DNA from: Lysinibacillus sp. KCTC 33748
GTDB lineage: Bacteria > Bacillota > Bacilli > Bacillales_A > Planococcaceae
Length of the DNA: 64,000 nucleotides
Direction of reading: 5' to 3'
Assembly: GCF_002237755.1 (NCBI RefSeq)
Contig: NZ_MWSJ01000028.1
Location: forward strand, 1 to 64,000
Shown here: positions 55,142 through 64,000 of the stretch, piece after piece
Layout: every line of letters starts with the position of its first letter
Numbering within the stretch: the first letter of the stretch is position 1
Notes under the pieces: generated by a model
Seen by the model: the letters and a program-made list of their open reading frames with translations, nothing else
Database searches by the model: none
Told to the model about the DNA's origin: nothing
Made by a program: the position numbers and the translations under genes

Positions 55142-55204
55142 TCAATTGCAACACTGTTTACCTTCCTTAATTTTTTTTAACATTTTTCTTTTTCTCTGAA
55201 TTGA

Positions 55205-55233
55205 TTGACAATTATCGTAGTTTAGCATAGAAT
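55205..55233 (+). promoter_or_regulatory. Sigma-A promoter of the trp operon
   Basis: Perfect TTGACA (55205-55210), a 17-base spacer and TAGAAT (55228-55233). Transcription would begin near 55240, giving a leader of about 795 bases. Confidence 0.75.
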
Positions 55234-55339
55234 AAGGCTAACTTTTTTGTTCGGTACAAGGTAGTTGGTCTCGGGAGCGAGGCCAGCCTTAGAACAGATG
55301 AGCTTAGTTTAGATGAGAATAGCTGAGAAATTGTTGAAT

Positions 55340-55757
55340 AAGAGTAGTAGCATAAGTGTGCAATTTAGAGAGTCAGTGGATGGTGCGAACTGATTTGCAG
55401 CTTATGTGAATGGACTTATGAGAGTCGCTAATTATAATAGCGAACGGATTCCCCACGTTAAAGGGGGTGCTTTGACTTAGATAAGACAAATCTTTTTGAC
55501 ATAAATTCAAAAGATCTGTCAATTTAACTTCTTTCAGCAGGTGTCCAATCATCCGCTGAAAGATTACGGAATCGGAAGGAAGTTCTTTGTGCAAATACAA
55601 AATCGATTCCGGACACAATTATGCCGAGGCATAATTGATCTGGCGAACTAAGCTGAGCATTTAAGGGAGAGCAAATATGCTCTAATATGAGGTGGCAACG
55701 CGGTCATGATCGTCCTCTGCAATTAGGAAAAATCCTTTTTGCAGAGGACTTTTTTTG
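55340..55757 (+). promoter_or_regulatory. Trp T-box riboswitch
   Basis: Stem I opens with AGAGAG (55367) and GGTGCGAA; a UGG specifier (55411-55413) followed by A reads tRNA-Trp. A CCCC..GGGG stem (III-like) lies near 55450-55470. The T-box core GAGGTGGCAACGCGG is at 55689-55703. The terminator GTCCTCTGCAA/TTGCAGAGGAC with T-run lies at 55712-55757. Uncharged tRNA-Trp should favour the antiterminator and switch on trpE-A. The gap between stem III and the core (about 200 bases) is unusually long and contains a repeat. Confidence 0.88.
55523..55646. repeat. Dispersed structured repeat, copy C, inside the T-box leader
   Basis: Begins TTTAACTTCTTTCAGCA and ends GCCGAGGCATAATTGATC. Contains three hairpins: CTTTCAGC/GCTGAAAG, GGAATCG/CGATTCC, and the near-perfect CAATTATGCC/GGCATAATTG. 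Related sequences are at about 29606-29692 and 48211-48352. Confidence 0.55.
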
Positions 55758-55779
55758 TTGTTTTTAATTTGCAGGTATT

Positions 55780-55935
55780 GAATGCTACGCTTTCGCACAA
55801 AAAACATCTGTCGCTGCCGCTACGTTGCACTACGCTTTCGCGCAAAAAACATCTGTTGGCCCGAGACCCTGCAGCGAAGCGAAGCGGCTCATCGAACGCC
55901 CCTAGGAAAGCGTCCAGCGGGAATGGAAATCAACC
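55780..55935. repeat. Tandem 26-base repeat and dispersed GC-rich repeat, copy 2
   Basis: CTACGCTTTCGC(A/G)CAAAAAACATCTGT occurs twice about 47 bases apart (near 55782 and 55829). It is followed by the inverted copy of the repeat at 40227-40312 (GAGACCCTGCAGCGAAGC... to GGAAATCAACC). It lies in the mRNA leader between the T-box terminator and trpE. No gene is seen. Confidence 0.6.
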
Positions 55936-56035
55936 CTACGCTATGCTGATCTTTTTTTCAACAAGAACTGATTCAGTAACTAAACATTTGTAAGTCTAAA
56001 GGTAGTGGATTTTTAAGAAAAGGAGCTTGGTCATT

Positions 56036-57409
56036 ATGCTATCAACGAGTTCAAGAACAAAAATGAAAACTATTAATGCTGATTCATTAACACCGATTTT
56101 AATTTTTAGACGCCTTCAAGGGAAACATAAATTTTTGCTGGAAAGTTCAGCACAGCATGAAGGAGCAGGACGCTTTTCTTTTATCGGCGCTAATCCAAGA
56201 AAAACATATAAAGGCTTTGGAGATGAGATTCAGGAATATTCATATAAGACTGGACACACCTATACACATAAGGGCGACATGTTTGTTTTAATGAAAAGGT
56301 TAATGCCACGTATATCCAATACGACACAATTCCCATTTTCAGGCGGAGCTGTTGGCTATGTTGGTCAAGGTACAACAACAAGGTTTTCGACTGAACAGGA
56401 TAAAGCGGAGTTACCAGATGTGCATTTCCATGTATATGAGACAGTTATTGTGTTTGATCATGTAACAGATGAGGTTACTTTAATTTATACGAATATTGAT
56501 GCGGAAAAAAAAGAACCAAATTTAGAAGTGTTGGCAGAGCAGCTTTTAAAAGGGAGAGAGAATGAGGATACGGCTTGTAGCTTTGACCCTTTCGAATCGA
56601 CTACGAATGAACAGTTTGCAACATCTCTTGCATCGATCAAAGCTACTTTAGATGAGGATATTACTAGGGTTATGTTATCAAAGTGCATTTTAGCAAATTT
56701 ACAAGGAGATGCTTTTTCTTTATATCGTCAATTGCGAAAAAAACATCCTGCTCCCTATATGTATTATGTAGAATTTGACGATCATATTGTCTTAGGGACA
56801 TCTCCTGAAAGTCTAATTCGAGTAAAAGGTGAGCGTGTGATTGCCACACCAACTGAGGGGGCATTTCCTAGAGGCTCCACAAAGGGTGAAGATTTAGAGC
56901 AGGAACGCAAGCTACATGAAAACGCAAATATTAGGGAGTCGCATGCTGTACTTGTTTCTGCCGTGCAACAAGAGCTACAGTCTGTGTGCTTCCGAGATTC
57001 CATTCAAGTCATTGAGGCGATGAGAATTGAGCGTTCCACGCATGCATTGCACATGACATCGAGAGTCGAGGGACAAATCCTACCGATGCTTCAAGCACTT
57101 GATGTATTAGCTGCGACATTACCATCCTTTGCATCAACGTGTGTTCCAAAGGGTCAGGTAAAGGATAATTTAGATGAATCTAATCAAACTACTGGGATAT
57201 TTAGAGGTGCTCTTGGATTTCTTGGTTTTAACGGTCATCTTGATTTTGCCTTAACAGGGAAATCCGTTGTCATAGAAAATGAAACGATGCATATGCAATC
57301 GACTGTAATGGTGACCAAATATACAAATATTGAAGAAGTTTTGAATCAAGTAGAAGAGGACGAACAGGAATTTTTACAGCTACTTGAAAAAGAAGGAGGT
57401 TCCCACTAA
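56036..57409 (+). CDS. trpE: Anthranilate synthase component I
   Basis: A 457-residue chorismate-using enzyme, the first of tryptophan synthesis. LLESS near 35 fits the tryptophan feedback site; the chorismate-binding half has SPESLIRV, PTEGAFPRG and HENANIRESHAVLV. ATG 56036 follows AAAAGGAGC. No trpG is in the operon, so a shared amidotransferase (as PabA in B. subtilis) is expected elsewhere. Overlaps trpD by one base. Confidence 0.93.
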   Translation: MLSTSSRTKMKTINADSLTPILIFRRLQGKHKFLLESSAQHEGAGRFSFIGANPRKTYKGFGDEIQEYSYKTGHTYTHKGDMFVLMKRLMPRISNTTQFPFSGGAVGYVGQGTTTRFSTEQDKAELPDVHFHVYETVIVFDHVTDEVTLIYTNIDAEKKEPNLEVLAEQLLKGRENEDTACSFDPFESTTNEQFATSLASIKATLDEDITRVMLSKCILANLQGDAFSLYRQLRKKHPAPYMYYVEFDDHIVLGTSPESLIRVKGERVIATPTEGAFPRGSTKGEDLEQERKLHENANIRESHAVLVSAVQQELQSVCFRDSIQVIEAMRIERSTHALHMTSRVEGQILPMLQALDVLAATLPSFASTCVPKGQVKDNLDESNQTTGIFRGALGFLGFNGHLDFALTGKSVVIENETMHMQSTVMVTKYTNIEEVLNQVEEDEQEFLQLLEKEGGSH

Positions 57410-58440
57410 TGGAAGGTATTCGTGAAAAAGTACAACGCCGAGAGCATTTAATGTATGAGGAAATGCTACAGGCAGCAAAATGGATGTTTCTAGATGACAC
57501 ACCAAAGGATCAAATCGCAAGCTTTTTAACGGCATTATCTGTCAAAGGTGAAACTGCACATGAAGTAGCTGCATTAGCCACAACTATGCGTTCATTTGCA
57601 TTAGACTTCCCAGCAAACGAAGGGGTCTATATGGATAATTGTGGTACTGGTGGCGATGGACTTAATACATTTAATATTAGTACCACTTGCGCCTTTGTAT
57701 TAGCGGGTGCCGGTGTCAAAATGGCAAAGCACGGCAATCGAAAAATATCTTCGGCATCAGGAAGCTCTGATGTTTTGGAGGCACTCGGTATTCATACGAA
57801 TATTTCTATTGAACAAACTGTCGATCTGTTAGAGAAAGAAGGAATAGCCTTTTTATATGCTCCGAATGTTCATCCGAAATTAAAGCGAATTGGCGAGGTT
57901 CGTCGTGCACTTGGCAAGCCAACAATTTTTAATCTTGTCGGTCCTCTTACGAATCCAGTGCCTTTATCGACGCAATTTACAGGTATTAATCGTCCTAATT
58001 TTGTCATGGAATATGCATCTGTATTACAAATGCTCGGGCGAGAACGTGCAATGGTCGTTTCTGGGCCACTAGGTTTAGATGAGGCGTCATTAGCTGGTCA
58101 AAATACTTTTGTCTTACTAGATAAGGGAGACTTAATTCCATTTTCGTTAACTGCAGAAGAAGCGGGTCTCAGCTATGCACCAATAGAGGCTATTCGTGGA
58201 GGTAATGCAGATGAAAACGCGGCAATTATGCGTTCATTATTAGCCGGTGAACAAAATGCTTATTTTGACACCGTTTTATTGAATGCCGGTATTGGGTTGT
58301 TCAGCTATGGAATCGCTGAAACCGTTAAAGAAGGTGTAGAAATAGCGAAAGATAGTATTTTTAGCGGGCGTGCCCTTCAAAAATTAGAGGCAGTCGTTAC
58401 TTATAGTGAGCATATTAAAGGAGTGGAGGTCCAACAATGA
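57409..58440 (+). CDS. trpD: Anthranilate phosphoribosyltransferase
   Basis: A 343-residue enzyme adding phosphoribosyl to anthranilate. Motifs DNCGTGGDGLNTFNIST and KHGNRKISSASGSSDVLE. ATG overlaps the trpE stop; overlaps trpC by 4 bases. Confidence 0.97.
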   Translation: MEGIREKVQRREHLMYEEMLQAAKWMFLDDTPKDQIASFLTALSVKGETAHEVAALATTMRSFALDFPANEGVYMDNCGTGGDGLNTFNISTTCAFVLAGAGVKMAKHGNRKISSASGSSDVLEALGIHTNISIEQTVDLLEKEGIAFLYAPNVHPKLKRIGEVRRALGKPTIFNLVGPLTNPVPLSTQFTGINRPNFVMEYASVLQMLGRERAMVVSGPLGLDEASLAGQNTFVLLDKGDLIPFSLTAEEAGLSYAPIEAIRGGNADENAAIMRSLLAGEQNAYFDTVLLNAGIGLFSYGIAETVKEGVEIAKDSIFSGRALQKLEAVVTYSEHIKGVEVQQ

Positions 58441-59228
58441 ATATTTTAAATAAAATTCTCGAACAAAAAAAGATTGAAGTTTGTGCTTTACTTGAACAGC
58501 CCGACCCTTTAGCGAATTTTACAGAAAAACCGCGTCCATCGTTGTTTGAGCAATTGCGAAAAGCTGAAACATTACAAGTTATTTCTGAGATGAAGCGTGC
58601 TTCCCCCTCGAAAGGGCTAATCGCGGAAGGGGCAGATCCAGTGGCACAAGCAAAAATTTATGCAGACGCAGGGGCAGCAGCCATTTCCATTTTAACAGAT
58701 AAACAGTTTTTTAAAGGCTCCTTTGATGATTTAGCTGCAGTTGCAAATGCTGTCCAAACGCCACTTCTTTGTAAGGATTTTATGATCGATCGTGTGCAAA
58801 TTCGATTTGCGAAGGCATCAGGTGCATCAATTATTTTATTAATTGTGGCCGGGTTAACCGATCAAGCATTACGTGATCTGTATAGCTATGCAACAGGTTT
58901 AAATTTAGAGGTATTAGTGGAGGTGCATGATCTCGAAGAGCTTGAGCGAGCTATTGCAGTTGGTGCCAAACTAATTGGCGTCAATAACCGAGACTTACGT
59001 ACGTTTGAAGTGAGCTTAGACCGAACACGTGAAATTGCTGAAGCTTTTCCGTTCGGTGAAGAGAAGGTTTTAATAAGTGAAAGTGGGATATGGACACAAG
59101 AAGACGCTAAAGAGGTGGCGGCTATGGGAGCTAGTGGCGTTCTTGTAGGTGAGTCATTAATGCGCAGTGGTGATGCTGGTTTTGCTCTAAAAAGTTTACA
59201 GGTCAATAAGGTGGGGGCATCTGTATGA
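58437..59228 (+). CDS. trpC: Indole-3-glycerol phosphate synthase
   Basis: A 263-residue TIM barrel. Conserved VISEMKRASPSKG, LLCKDFMIDRVQI and LIGVNNRDL. Overlaps trpF by 4 bases. Confidence 0.97.
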   Translation: MNILNKILEQKKIEVCALLEQPDPLANFTEKPRPSLFEQLRKAETLQVISEMKRASPSKGLIAEGADPVAQAKIYADAGAAAISILTDKQFFKGSFDDLAAVANAVQTPLLCKDFMIDRVQIRFAKASGASIILLIVAGLTDQALRDLYSYATGLNLEVLVEVHDLEELERAIAVGAKLIGVNNRDLRTFEVSLDRTREIAEAFPFGEEKVLISESGIWTQEDAKEVAAMGASGVLVGESLMRSGDAGFALKSLQVNKVGASV

Positions 59229-59839
59229 TGAAAGTAAAAATTTGTGGACTAAAGGAACAACAGCATGTACGGGCAGCAGTAGAGGCAGGGGCTGAAGCCA
59301 TTGGTTTTGTCTTTGCACCAAGTAAACGACGAGTGACGATTGAACAGGCACAACAATTAGCCAAACATGTGCCAGAGAGCGTTTTAAAAATCGGTGTTTT
59401 TGTTAATCCAAGCGCGGAGGAATTACGAACTGTAATAGAAAGTGTGCCACTAGATTATGTGCAATACCATGGGGAGGAATCTCCTGATTTTATTCGTCGG
59501 CAAGGCTATCCTGCAATTAAGGCTTTGTCCGTCAGAGGTGCTGAAGATGTTCAGGTTGCTGCTAATTATGATGTGGACTATTACCTATTTGATGCGCCAG
59601 GAACAGACTTTAAAGGAGGTAGTGGTAATACGTTTGATTGGACCCTCCTAGAAAAAGTAGGGATTCCGCGAGAAAAGTTAATGTTAGCAGGTGGTTTGCA
59701 AGCTGAAAATATAGGAGAAGCAGTATCACTTGTGTCGCCATTTATGGTAGATGTATCAAGTGGTGTGGAGACAGACGGTGTAAAAGATATAGCTAAAATA
59801 ACCGCATTTATACAGGCAGTAAAGAAGGAGAGAGCATAA
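59225..59839 (+). CDS. trpF: Phosphoribosylanthranilate isomerase
   Basis: A 204-residue TIM barrel with KICGLKE (catalytic cysteine), GFVFAPSKR and DVSSGVET phosphate site. ATG 59225 or 59228. One-base overlap with trpB. Confidence 0.96.
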   Translation: MMKVKICGLKEQQHVRAAVEAGAEAIGFVFAPSKRRVTIEQAQQLAKHVPESVLKIGVFVNPSAEELRTVIESVPLDYVQYHGEESPDFIRRQGYPAIKALSVRGAEDVQVAANYDVDYYLFDAPGTDFKGGSGNTFDWTLLEKVGIPREKLMLAGGLQAENIGEAVSLVSPFMVDVSSGVETDGVKDIAKITAFIQAVKKERA

Positions 59840-61047
59840 TGGCGAATTCAATTGCAAATAGTGTACCGACAAAGGAAGGGCGATACGGAAAATTTGGGGG
59901 TCAATTTGTTCCAGAAACATTAATGACAGCTTTGTTGGAATTAGAAACAGCCTATGATGAGGCAATGAATGATCAAGCATTTACTGAGGAACTGGCTTAT
60001 TATTTACAACAATATGTTGGTCGTGAAACGCCGTTGTATTACGCAGAAAATTTAACAAAAGAGCTAGGTGGCGCGAAGGTTTATTTAAAGCGTGAAGATT
60101 TAAATCATACTGGAGCCCATAAGATTAATAATGCGATTGGTCAAGCACTTCTTGCAAAACGAATGGGTAAAAAGAAAATAGTGGCAGAAACAGGTGCAGG
60201 GCAGCATGGAGTGGCGACGGCAACAGCATGCGCATTATTAAATCTTGAATGTGTTGTTTTTATGGGCGCAGAGGATATCAAACGCCAACAGTTGAATGTG
60301 TTTCGCATGGAGTTACTCGGTACAAAAGTGGAATCTGTAGAAACAGGTTCAAAAACATTGAAGGATGCTGTCAATGCGGCACTACGCTACTGGGTGACAA
60401 ATGTTGAGGATACTCATTATATTTTGGGCTCGGCTTTAGGACCACATCCATTTCCAAAAATCGTAAGGGATTTCCAGCGTGTAATTGGTGTTGAAACTAG
60501 AGAGCAAATTTTAAATAAAGAAGGTCGTTTACCAGATGCAGTCGTTGCTTGTATAGGAGGCGGTAGTAATGCAATCGGTATGTTCCATCCTTTTGTCGAT
60601 GACGAGACTGTAGCGTTATACGGAGTAGAGGCTGCAGGCAGTGGCATTGAGACAGGTAAGCATGCGGCAGCAATTGCAGGTGGACAGCTAGGCGTTTTAC
60701 ACGGTGCATACATGTATTTATTACAAGATGAAAATGGTTTTGTGCAGGAAGCACATTCTATTTCAGCTGGTCTAGATTATCCAGGGAAAGGTCCAGAGCA
60801 TTGTTATTTACATGATATTGGGCGTGTTCAATTTGATTCGATTACAGATAGTGAAGCACTTGAGGGCTTGCAATTACTGAGTAAAACGGAAGGTATACTA
60901 CCTGCACTAGAAAGCTCCCATGCTATTGCTTATACAGCAAAACTTGCGAAGACAATGTCTACAGATGACATCATTGTAGTTTGCTTGTCCGGCCGAGGAG
61001 ATAAGGATGTTCATACTGTCCGAAAAGCATTAGGAGGAGAAGTGTAA
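59839..61047 (+). CDS. trpB: Tryptophan synthase beta chain
   Basis: A 402-residue PLP enzyme joining indole and serine. PLP lysine in [11 protein letters not shown] and phosphate loop GGGSNAIG. Overlaps trpA by one base. Confidence 0.97.
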   Translation: MANSIANSVPTKEGRYGKFGGQFVPETLMTALLELETAYDEAMNDQAFTEELAYYLQQYVGRETPLYYAENLTKELGGAKVYLKREDLNHTGAHKINNAIGQALLAKRMGKKKIVAETGAGQHGVATATACALLNLECVVFMGAEDIKRQQLNVFRMELLGTKVESVETGSKTLKDAVNAALRYWVTNVEDTHYILGSALGPHPFPKIVRDFQRVIGVETREQILNKEGRLPDAVVACIGGGSNAIGMFHPFVDDETVALYGVEAAGSGIETGKHAAAIAGGQLGVLHGAYMYLLQDENGFVQEAHSISAGLDYPGKGPEHCYLHDIGRVQFDSITDSEALEGLQLLSKTEGILPALESSHAIAYTAKLAKTMSTDDIIVVCLSGRGDKDVHTVRKALGGEV

Positions 61048-61838
61048 TGACAAAACTACAGCAGGCAATTGAACAAACGAAAATCGCTGGTAATAAAGCA
61101 TTTGTACCTTATATTATGGCGGGGGATGGGGGTCTGGAAACTTTGAAGCCAACGATCCTGAAGCTACAGGAAATGGGTGTAACGGCAATTGAAGTGGGTA
61201 TACCGTTTACGGATCCTGTAGCGGATGGACCGACGATCGAGCAAGCAGGTGAACGTGCTTTAGCCGAAGGTGTAACATTACGTAAAGTGCTTGCAGTATT
61301 AGCTTCATTTAGAGGAGAAATTCAAGTTCCATTAGTTGTCATGACTTATTTTAATCCTGTTTTAGCTTTTGGGTTAGAGGCTTTTGCTAAAGCTTGTGTA
61401 GCAGGGGGTGTTAAAGGGTTAATCGTTCCTGATGTACCGCTTGAAGAAAGTGAGATCTTACGCGACACTTTAAATTCTCGTGGTATCGACATCGTTCAGC
61501 TTGTATCGTTAACAAGTCCTCCTGAGCGAATTGCACGTATTGCGGCTGCTAGTCAAGGGTTTGTCTATGCTGTGACAGTCAATGGAATTACAGGGGCCCG
61601 TGCAAGTTTTGCAGATGATTTACATGATCATTTTGCACGCTTACGTGAAGCAAGCCAAATACCAGTTCTAGCCGGCTTTGGAATTTCAACTCCTGAGCAG
61701 GTGGTAAGCATGGGGGCACTTAGTGATGGTGTAATCGTTGGTAGTGCGATCGTGACAGCATTGCATGAAGGTAATTTGGAGAAGATTGAGGCATTAGTGT
61801 CTGCTTCAAAAGGTGTGTTTCAGAAGTCTACTCTTTAA
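61047..61838 (+). CDS. trpA: Tryptophan synthase alpha chain
   Basis: A 263-residue TIM barrel releasing indole. Catalytic Glu and Asp in AIEVGIPFTDPVADGP. Last gene of trpEDCFBA. Confidence 0.96.
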   Translation: MTKLQQAIEQTKIAGNKAFVPYIMAGDGGLETLKPTILKLQEMGVTAIEVGIPFTDPVADGPTIEQAGERALAEGVTLRKVLAVLASFRGEIQVPLVVMTYFNPVLAFGLEAFAKACVAGGVKGLIVPDVPLEESEILRDTLNSRGIDIVQLVSLTSPPERIARIAAASQGFVYAVTVNGITGARASFADDLHDHFARLREASQIPVLAGFGISTPEQVVSMGALSDGVIVGSAIVTALHEGNLEKIEALVSASKGVFQKSTL

Positions 61839-61857
61839 CGGAGTAGGCTTTTTTCTT
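61824..61857 (+). terminator. Terminator of the trp operon
   Basis: AAGTCTACTC pairs with GAGTAGGCTT (one wobble), with a T-run; the trpA stop lies in the loop. Confidence 0.8.
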
Positions 61858-61986
61858 TTGAGATTGTTAGAGAGTAGTAGAAACGACGACGGACTGCCAC
61901 AACTTTACAGGTAAAACTATCATTCTAGCAGATAGTGCGGATAGTCTAGATTTTCGGTATAATAGCTTTCGTGAGGAAGTGAAAAG

Positions 61987-64000
61987 ATGATTCTATCGAA
62001 AAAGAGATGGCAAGTAGAGCGTCCAGACGCGAAGCTTGTCCAAACATTACAAAATGACCTACAACTTTCTGCGATTGCAGCAAAAATTTTAGCAGCACGA
62101 GGCTGCGAAACAACTGCTGACGCAGAGAGCTTATTGAATATGACAGAAGCAAGTATCCATGACCCGTTTTTAATGCACGGCATGGCAGAAGCGGTAGCAC
62201 GTATAGAGCAAGCACTTGATAATGGAGAGAAAATCCTAGTATACGGCGATTATGACGCGGATGGTGTCACTAGCACGACAGTCATGCTGAATGTGTTACT
62301 TGATCTCGGTGCCGATGTTTCGTTTAAAATACCAAATCGTTTTATTCACGGCTATGGACCGCACGAAGCACTATTTCGTGAAGCACATGAAGAGGGTGTT
62401 CAACTAATTATTACAGTTGATAATGGTATTTCAGGGATGGAACCGATTCGTATCGCGAAGGAACTAGGTATGGATGTTATCGTTACAGATCACCATGAAC
62501 CAGGCGATGAATTACCACCTGCAGATATTATTTTACATCCTCGTATACCAGAAGGACATTATCCTTTTGGTGAGCTAGCAGGTGTAGGTGTAGCGTTTAA
62601 GTTAGCTCATGCTCTATATGGGGAACTGCCAACGCATTTATTCGAATATGTAGCTGTTGGAACAGTAGCGGATTTAGTACCATTAGTTGATGAAAATCGC
62701 TACCTAGTAAAGCGAGGAATAGAAGAAATGCGTCGTTCACTCAGCCCTTGGGTACAAGCGATGTGTGAAGTTGCAAGTGCAGAGCAAGCTAAAATCAGTG
62801 AAGAAACAATCGGCTTTTACTTTGGACCGCGTTTAAATGCAGTTGGTCGACTTGGAGAAGCGGCACCAGGTGTAGAGCTATTAATGGCTGAGGATAATGC
62901 TAAAGCAACAGCATTGGCGAAACAACTTAATACATGTAATAGTGAACGCAAAGATATTGTAAAGAGTATTACAGATGAGGCCATTGCTCTCATCGAATCA
63001 GATAAAAAAATTGGAGATTCACTCGTTTTAGTGATCGCTGGAGAAGGCTGGAATGCTGGGGTAGTAGGGATTGTTGCGTCTCGTCTTGTAGAGCTTTATT
63101 ATCGTCCAACCATTGTATTGTCACTAGACTATGAAAAAGGAACAGCTAAAGGTTCGGCTCGTAGTATTGAAGGATTCCATTTATTTAATGAACTAGCGAA
63201 AAATCGAGATATATTACCTCATTTTGGTGGGCATCCTATGGCAGCGGGGATGACGTTACCCATTGAGCATGTTGATGAATTAAGAGCACGCTTAGATACT
63301 CAAGCAAGAGCATGTTTATCAGAAGAGCAATTAACACCTGTTCTCAATATTGACATCCCACTAAAAATAGATGAAATTTCAGCAGATGCTATTGAAGAAA
63401 TATCATCGCTCGGTCCATATGGTACGGATTTTCCGAAGCCTGTATATGTGCTCGAAGATGTGGAAATATCCTCCATGCGGAAAATTGGAGCAGCAGAAAA
63501 TCATATAAAAATGGAATTGACGGATGGCTATGAAAAATTGGATAGCGTCGGTTTCAATAAAGGACATTTACACGATGAATTAACATATGGAATAAAAGTT
63601 TCATTTACTGGAGATTTACAAATTAACGAGTGGCAAGGACGTAAAAAAGCACAATTTATGATAGAGGATGTTCAAACGACTGAATGGCAATTATTTGATA
63701 TTCGTGGTATCCGACAAACATCACGCTGGTTAAATACGGTCCCAAAAGAGGAGGCAACATTCATCGCCTTCCGTCCAGAGACAGTAACCTATTACCAGTC
63801 GTTAATTGGTGTGCCAATCCTAGCAGTGGATCCTAAGCTTTCAAATGTAGAACAAACCAATTATATCGTGCTGCTAGATTTGCCACAAAATGTTCAAATG
63901 TTAGAAGATGTCTTACGAAAAACAGCACCTTCCCGTATTTATGCACATTTTTATATGCCTGATTCTCAGTATTTCAGTGGATTGCCTACACGTGAGCAAT
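61987..64000 (+). CDS. recJ: Single-strand exonuclease RecJ (3' truncated by window)
   Basis: At least 671 residues of a 5'-3' single-strand DNA exonuclease for recombination and mismatch repair. DHH family motifs: VYGDYDADGVTS, TDHHEPGD and the DHHA1 motif HFGGHPMAAGM. ATG 61987 follows GAGGAAGTG. The frame is open at the window end. Downstream of secDF in B. subtilis too, but here the trp operon intervenes. Confidence 0.96.
   Translation, partial: MILSKKRWQVERPDAKLVQTLQNDLQLSAIAAKILAARGCETTADAESLLNMTEASIHDPFLMHGMAEAVARIEQALDNGEKILVYGDYDADGVTSTTVMLNVLLDLGADVSFKIPNRFIHGYGPHEALFREAHEEGVQLIITVDNGISGMEPIRIAKELGMDVIVTDHHEPGDELPPADIILHPRIPEGHYPFGELAGVGVAFKLAHALYGELPTHLFEYVAVGTVADLVPLVDENRYLVKRGIEEMRRSLSPWVQAMCEVASAEQAKISEETIGFYFGPRLNAVGRLGEAAPGVELLMAEDNAKATALAKQLNTCNSERKDIVKSITDEAIALIESDKKIGDSLVLVIAGEGWNAGVVGIVASRLVELYYRPTIVLSLDYEKGTAKGSARSIEGFHLFNELAKNRDILPHFGGHPMAAGMTLPIEHVDELRARLDTQARACLSEEQLTPVLNIDIPLKIDEISADAIEEISSLGPYGTDFPKPVYVLEDVEISSMRKIGAAENHIKMELTDGYEKLDSVGFNKGHLHDELTYGIKVSFTGDLQINEWQGRKKAQFMIEDVQTTEWQLFDIRGIRQTSRWLNTVPKEEATFIAFRPETVTYYQSLIGVPILAVDPKLSNVEQTNYIVLLDLPQNVQMLEDVLRKTAPSRIYAHFYMPDSQYFSGLPTREQ

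Noticed and set aside
55739-55993. 84-residue frame in the trp leader
   Set aside because: It consists of the translated tandem and dispersed repeats.

Overview
The window is about 40% GC Bacillota DNA whose chromosomal half has the gene order of a spore-forming Bacillales. The order is radC-mreBCD-minCD-spoIVFAB-rplU/prp/rpmA-spo0B-obg-pheB-pheA-niaR-safA-ruvAB-queA-tgt-yajC-spoVB-comN-secDF-(trp)-recJ. The SafA-like coat protein, the prp-cleaved L27 and a T-box-controlled trp operon, together with general protein resemblance, suggest Lysinibacillus or a close relative. The genus is an inference; a Bacillales endospore former is well supported.

Bases 1 to about 28,800 are the right-hand part of a prophage with a contractile tail. 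From the left it holds a primase/SF3 helicase and an AT-rich non-coding stretch with about nine TGTAAC/GTTACA boxes (candidate origin). Next come a MazG-like protein, a late regulator with a sigma-like helix-turn-helix, and a packaging and head module: HNH nuclease, TerS, TerL, portal, S78 protease, HK97-type capsid and connectors. Then follows a PBSX/Xkd-like tail and baseplate module: sheath, tube, assembly chaperone with a clear -1 frameshift signal, tape measure, hub, wedge, fibre and XkdX, and finally holin and amidase. The integrase and the left attachment end lie outside the window. The right end falls inside radC: only the catalytic C-terminal part of RadC (28.8-29.1 kb) remains here, so the prophage splits radC.

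Several genes inside the prophage are not needed for virion production and have their own signals: an antisense YjcZ-type sporulation miniprotein with a sigma-K-like promoter, a HEPN-motif protein with its own promoter and terminator, and an antisense DUF1883 protein wedged between terL and portal. Near the right end are a cold-shock protein with a long structured leader, a secreted Ig-like (Big_2) protein, a PH-like/SHOCT protein and a RelA/SpoT-type alarmone synthetase with no hydrolase domain. These are the best candidates for lysogenic conversion or phage-defence functions.

Bases 29.1-64 kb are conserved chromosome for cell shape, division, sporulation, translation, aromatic amino-acid synthesis, SOS repair, queuosine tRNA modification and protein export. 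The trpEDCFBA operon (56.0-61.8 kb) has a strong sigma-A promoter, a very long leader, and a T-box with a UGG (Trp) specifier, core and terminator. recJ runs off the right edge. Intergenic regions hold dispersed palindromic repeats, including one apparently inside the trp T-box leader and one in a 390-bp insertion that duplicated 20 bp and split a terminator. No rRNA, tRNA or CRISPR array was seen.
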